A stretch of DNA of 64,000 bases, taken from contig OW818688.1 in assembly GCA_942493265.1 (NCBI GenBank), positions 2,914,001 to 2,978,000 of the forward strand, given 5' to 3'. Made by a program: the position numbers and the translations under genes. Source of the stretch: UBA12481 sp942493265 (GTDB lineage Bacteria > Bacteroidota > Bacteroidia > Bacteroidales > UBA12481). Positions 60,854-64,000 of the stretch are shown piece by piece; the first letter of the stretch is position 1, and each line of letters begins with the position of its first letter. Under the pieces are notes generated by a model. That model was not told the origin of the DNA, ran no database searches, and was given only the letters and a program-made list of their open reading frames with translations.

Positions 60854-63352
60854 ATGATAAAAAGATTAGTCCTTTCTGCCGTCCTTATCCTTTCCACGAT
60901 CGTCGCATTTAGTCAGGAAGCCGGTAATACCTCTTTCCGAATTCTTGATTACGCGAGAACCCCACGGGAATATCAAATCGGAGGAGTAACCGTATCTGGA
61001 GTTAAATACCTGACTCACAATGTTTTGTTGCAGTTTTCCGGATTGGATGTCGGGAAAATGATAACGATCCCGGGGGAAGCCATTCCCGCTGCGATCCAGA
61101 AATTGTGGGATCAGCAGCTCTTTTCCGATGTCAGGATTACTGCCACCAAGATTGAGGACGATCAGATTTTTCTGGATATCTATCTGCAGGAAATGCCGAG
61201 GCTGGCCCGTTTTTCATTTGAAGGGGTTAACAAGCAGGAAGCTGACGACCTGAAAGAGAAGGTTAAACTGGTGAGAGGAAATCTGGTAACTCCCTATACT
61301 CTTTCGAGAACTGAATTTCTGGTTAAGGAGCATTTTGTGGATAAAGGATACCTGAATACCGAAGTTGTGATCACCCAGCGGCCTGATTCGATTTTACAGA
61401 ATTCAGCCATTCTCGATATCCGGGTTGATAAAAAGAATAAGGTTAAAATTGAAAAGATCACATTTGAAAATGTGACAGTGATGCCTGAGAAAAAGCTTCG
61501 TAAGGCAATGAAAGAAACCAAGCAGAAAACCTGGTACAATATTTTCAAGGCATCCAAGTATCTCGAAAGTAATTTCATTGATGACAAGGAAGCCATCATT
61601 GCCAAATACAATACCCTTGGATACCGCGATGCGCGGATACTGAAGGATTCACTCTATCATAATCCGGATGGTACCGTTGGGCTGGTTATTAGAATTGAGG
61701 AAGGCAAGCAGTATTTTTTCAGAGATATCACCTGGGCTGGTAATGTTAAGTATACCAGTGACCAGCTTACTACGGCGTTAAAGATCAAAAAGGGAGCTGT
61801 TTACGATCAGGCTGTTCTGGAAAATCGGTTGAGGAATGATCCGGACGCGGTTGGCAATCATTACATGGATTTCGGGTACTTGTTTTATGAAGCACTTCAA
61901 CAAGAAGTTCGTGTGGAGGATGATTCCATTGACCTTCAGATTGTCATACATGAAGGACAGATAGCGAGGATCAATAAAGTAATTATAACGGGTAATGACC
62001 GCACGAATGAACATGTCATTCGTCGTGAGATCAGGACAAAACCTGGTGATCTATTCAGCCGTGCAGCGGTTATCCGGTCGGTGCGCGAATTATCCCAGCT
62101 GGGATTTTTTGATCCGGAAAAGATTGTTCCTCTCCCGATCCCGAATCAGCTGGATGGGACTGTTGATATTGAATATCAATTAGTTGAGCGGGCGAATGAC
62201 CAAATAGAAATATCCGGTGGCTGGGGAGCCGGTATGGTTATCGGAACCCTTGGGGTTAAGTTTGGCAACTTTTCGGCACGCAATTTCTTCAAGAAGGAGG
62301 CCTGGAGACCGTTGCCATCTGGTGATGGACAGAGTTTGAGTATCCGAGCGCAATCGAACGGCAAGTATTATCAATCTTACAGTGCTTCATTTGTTGAGCC
62401 CTGGCTGGGCGGCAAAAAGCCGAATTCCCTGTCGGTTTCGCTCTACCATACCGTTCAAACGAATGGCCGGAAAGCAGAAGACCCGCTGAACCAGTCGATG
62501 AAAATCACCGGTGCTTCCGTTGGAATCGGTCGTCGTTTAAGCTGGCCGGATGATTACTTTACCTTATTCAATCAACTGTCGTTTCAGAAATATCTGCTCG
62601 ACGACTGGTCATACTTTGTTATTAAGAACGGTGTCAGCAATAACTTTAGCTTTACCAGTACTTTTGGCCGCAGTTCAACCGACCAGATCATTTACCCAAG
62701 AATGGGATCCACTTTTTCCCTTAACCTCCAGCTGACTCCACCGTATTCAGCCTTTAATGGCAAGGATTACAGCACACTCACAGCTACCGAGCGTTATAAA
62801 TGGATTGAATATCATAAATGGACATTCAAATCATCGTGGTATACCAAACTCTGGTCGATTGGTGGAGGTGAAGACGGTGAATCAAAAGACTTTGTGCTTG
62901 CCACAAAGGCGGAATTCGGATATTTGGGATATTACAATAAGTTTGCACGGTCGCCGTTTGAGAACTTTGAAGTGGGGGGCGACGGGATGATGGGATACAG
63001 CTATTACGGCCGGGATATCATTGCCATGAGGGGATATGCCAACGGATCGCTGACACCGGATAACGGAGCTAACCTGTATACAAAATTTACTACCGAAATG
63101 AGGTTCCCGATTTCGCTGAACCCGAATGCCACCTTGTTTGCACTGGTCTTTTTTGAAGCCGGTAATGCCTGGTATGAATTTAAGGAATTCAATCCTTTTG
63201 ATATGAAAAGAGCTGCCGGTGTTGGAGTAAGGATTTATCTGCCAATGTTTGGCCTGATGGGTGTTGACTGGGGTTATGGGTTTGATGAGATTCCGAATAA
63301 CCCGGGGAAAAACCACAGTCAGTTCCATTTCGTGTTAGGACCGCAACTGTAA
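60854..63352 (+). CDS. bamA: Outer-membrane protein assembly factor BamA
   Basis: The 832-residue Omp85 protein inserts beta-barrels into the outer membrane. A signal peptide (ends TIVAFSQ) is followed by tandem POTRA domains (to about residue 440) and a C-terminal 16-strand barrel with the lid-lock-type GGDGMMGYSYYGRD region and GVGVRIYLPMFGLMGVDWGY. The last strand ends FHFVLGPQL, with Leu rather than the usual aromatic residue. It is placed between uppS and ompH as expected. Confidence 0.96.
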   Translation: MIKRLVLSAVLILSTIVAFSQEAGNTSFRILDYARTPREYQIGGVTVSGVKYLTHNVLLQFSGLDVGKMITIPGEAIPAAIQKLWDQQLFSDVRITATKIEDDQIFLDIYLQEMPRLARFSFEGVNKQEADDLKEKVKLVRGNLVTPYTLSRTEFLVKEHFVDKGYLNTEVVITQRPDSILQNSAILDIRVDKKNKVKIEKITFENVTVMPEKKLRKAMKETKQKTWYNIFKASKYLESNFIDDKEAIIAKYNTLGYRDARILKDSLYHNPDGTVGLVIRIEEGKQYFFRDITWAGNVKYTSDQLTTALKIKKGAVYDQAVLENRLRNDPDAVGNHYMDFGYLFYEALQQEVRVEDDSIDLQIVIHEGQIARINKVIITGNDRTNEHVIRREIRTKPGDLFSRAAVIRSVRELSQLGFFDPEKIVPLPIPNQLDGTVDIEYQLVERANDQIEISGGWGAGMVIGTLGVKFGNFSARNFFKKEAWRPLPSGDGQSLSIRAQSNGKYYQSYSASFVEPWLGGKKPNSLSVSLYHTVQTNGRKAEDPLNQSMKITGASVGIGRRLSWPDDYFTLFNQLSFQKYLLDDWSYFVIKNGVSNNFSFTSTFGRSSTDQIIYPRMGSTFSLNLQLTPPYSAFNGKDYSTLTATERYKWIEYHKWTFKSSWYTKLWSIGGGEDGESKDFVLATKAEFGYLGYYNKFARSPFENFEVGGDGMMGYSYYGRDIIAMRGYANGSLTPDNGANLYTKFTTEMRFPISLNPNATLFALVFFEAGNAWYEFKEFNPFDMKRAAGVGVRIYLPMFGLMGVDWGYGFDEIPNNPGKNHSQFHFVLGPQL

Positions 63353-63401
63353 GGGAGATACGTGGTACGAAAATTGATTATAACAGAAAAATTTTAAGGC
63401 T

Positions 63402-63917
63402 ATGAAAAAGATACTATTCACTTTAAGTTTGCTGATCATCGGGGTTACGATGGGTTACAGCCAGAAATTTGCTTATGTAAATACAGATTATATTTTAGGC
63501 AGGATTCCTGCCTATGATGCAGCCCAGAAGCAGCTCGACAAATACTCCGAAGAGTGGCAGAAAGAAATTGAGCTGAAGCGGGCGGATATTGAGAAGCTGT
63601 ATAAAGATTACCAGGCTGAGCGTGTTCTTCTGACCGAAGAGATGAGAACCAAGCGGGAGGAGGAAATCATGCAGCGTGAGAAAGATGTAAAGGATCTGCA
63701 GAAGAAGTACTTTGCCCCGGAAGGATCATTGTACAAGAAACGCACGGAATTGGTAAAGCCGATCCAGGATGATGTTTTTACGGCTGTAAAAGATCTCGCT
63801 GCGGAGGGAGGCTATTCTATCATTTTTGATGTAGCTGCCGGTCCGACGATGCTTTTTACGGATCCTAAATTTGACAAGAGCGACGATGTGCTCAAGAAGA
63901 TGGGAATTCAAAATTAA
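63402..63917 (+). CDS. OmpH/Skp-family periplasmic chaperone
   Basis: The 171-residue exported protein has a signal peptide ending at GYSQ, a first strand (KFAYVNTDYILGRIPAY) and then a long charged coiled-coil (about residues 45-115) before the second strand (YSIIFDVAAGPTMLFTDPKF). This is the Skp layout, which holds unfolded outer-membrane proteins and delivers them to BamA, encoded just upstream. Confidence 0.94.
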   Translation: MKKILFTLSLLIIGVTMGYSQKFAYVNTDYILGRIPAYDAAQKQLDKYSEEWQKEIELKRADIEKLYKDYQAERVLLTEEMRTKREEEIMQREKDVKDLQKKYFAPEGSLYKKRTELVKPIQDDVFTAVKDLAAEGGYSIIFDVAAGPTMLFTDPKFDKSDDVLKKMGIQN

Positions 63918-63921
63918 TTTC

Positions 63922-63929
63922 TATCTTTG
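63922..63929 (+). promoter_or_regulatory. TAnnTTTG box
   Basis: TATCTTTG starts 5 bases after the OmpH stop and 60 bases before the next ATG at 63989, so that gene may have its own promoter. Confidence 0.45.
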
Positions 63930-63988
63930 TGCTCCGTTTTAAGTAACACATTATTAGATTGTTCTATATTAACTGTTAATTGCTCACA

Positions 63989-64000
63989 ATGAAAAAATTA
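63989..64000 (+). CDS. Start of a further gene (only four codons)
   Basis: ATGAAAAAATTA at the window edge reads MKKL, a typical signal-peptide start. A second ompH/skp copy often follows the first in Bacteroidota, but four codons cannot show it. Confidence 0.35.

Noticed and set aside
1..64000. Search for tRNA or rRNA genes, insertion sequences, prophage, attachment sites and CRISPR arrays
   Set aside because: I saw no cloverleaf-like stretch, transposase, integrase, direct-repeat array or abrupt change of base composition by eye; a covariance-model or repeat search was not possible.

Overview
The window is a chromosomal segment from a member of the Bacteroidota, probably class Bacteroidia. 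Several features point there: the continuous str-S10-spc-alpha ribosomal superoperon without tuf; promoter-like TAnnTTTG boxes; cysteine-poor, zinc-free versions of L36, S14 and S4; and lineage-typical genes (GldD, bacterial GGGP synthase, LruC-domain lipoprotein, RprX/RprY-like two-component pair, DUF4924- and DUF6089-like proteins). Base composition and codon use look even throughout. I see no tRNA or rRNA gene, insertion sequence, prophage or CRISPR array. Coding density is high and no gene-free gap exceeds about 200 bases.

Layout. 1-1870: the 5' part of a secreted TPR protein on the minus strand, then a small secreted protein of unknown function whose start is preceded by a strong Shine-Dalgarno sequence. 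1912-19800: 33 co-directional genes for ribosomal proteins, EF-G, SecY, methionine aminopeptidase, IF-1 and RNA polymerase alpha, from one TAnnTTTG box to one clear terminator. 19830-25930: a UbiD-family decarboxylase facing a minus-strand block of DsbD-like reductase, RNase E/G, a 30-residue basic ribosomal-type protein and an HU protein. 26130-28130: ssb, a wrecked gldE, gldD and a GGGP synthase. 28118-35170: a beta-barrel-like protein and a subtilase (minus), a LruC lipoprotein (plus), then a PafA-like phosphatase with a ruined active site and YchF (minus). 35221-38795: transketolase, an ECF sigma factor, a membrane protein and a Spy/CpxP-like protein. 38788-43190: histidine ammonia-lyase, histidyl-tRNA synthetase, a lysozyme-like secreted protein and an unknown secreted protein (all minus). 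43236-48254: aldehyde dehydrogenase, S9 peptidase and an HMCES/YedK protein (plus). 48259-55466: DUF4924, Hsp15, RprY/RprX-like pair, Pth, L25, PRPP synthetase, EngB, mannose-6-phosphate isomerase and a Dabb protein (minus). 55524-64000: uridine kinase and a hydrolase (plus), PdxJ (minus), then an envelope block: CBS protein, NAD kinase, DUF6089-like protein, UppS, BamA, OmpH/Skp and the first codons of another gene.

Most of the window is housekeeping: ribosome assembly and translation, protein export (SecY) and outer-membrane assembly (UppS, BamA, Skp). The observations that most deserve a second look are a gldE gene reduced to its two ends between ssb and gldD, a secreted PafA-like alkaline phosphatase that has lost its nucleophile and several metal and phosphate ligands, a tiny Lys/Arg-rich gene followed by a perfect 13-bp hairpin ahead of RNase E/G, and a perfect Shine-Dalgarno in a lineage that rarely uses one. 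I did not find a multi-gene system that I can defend as new.
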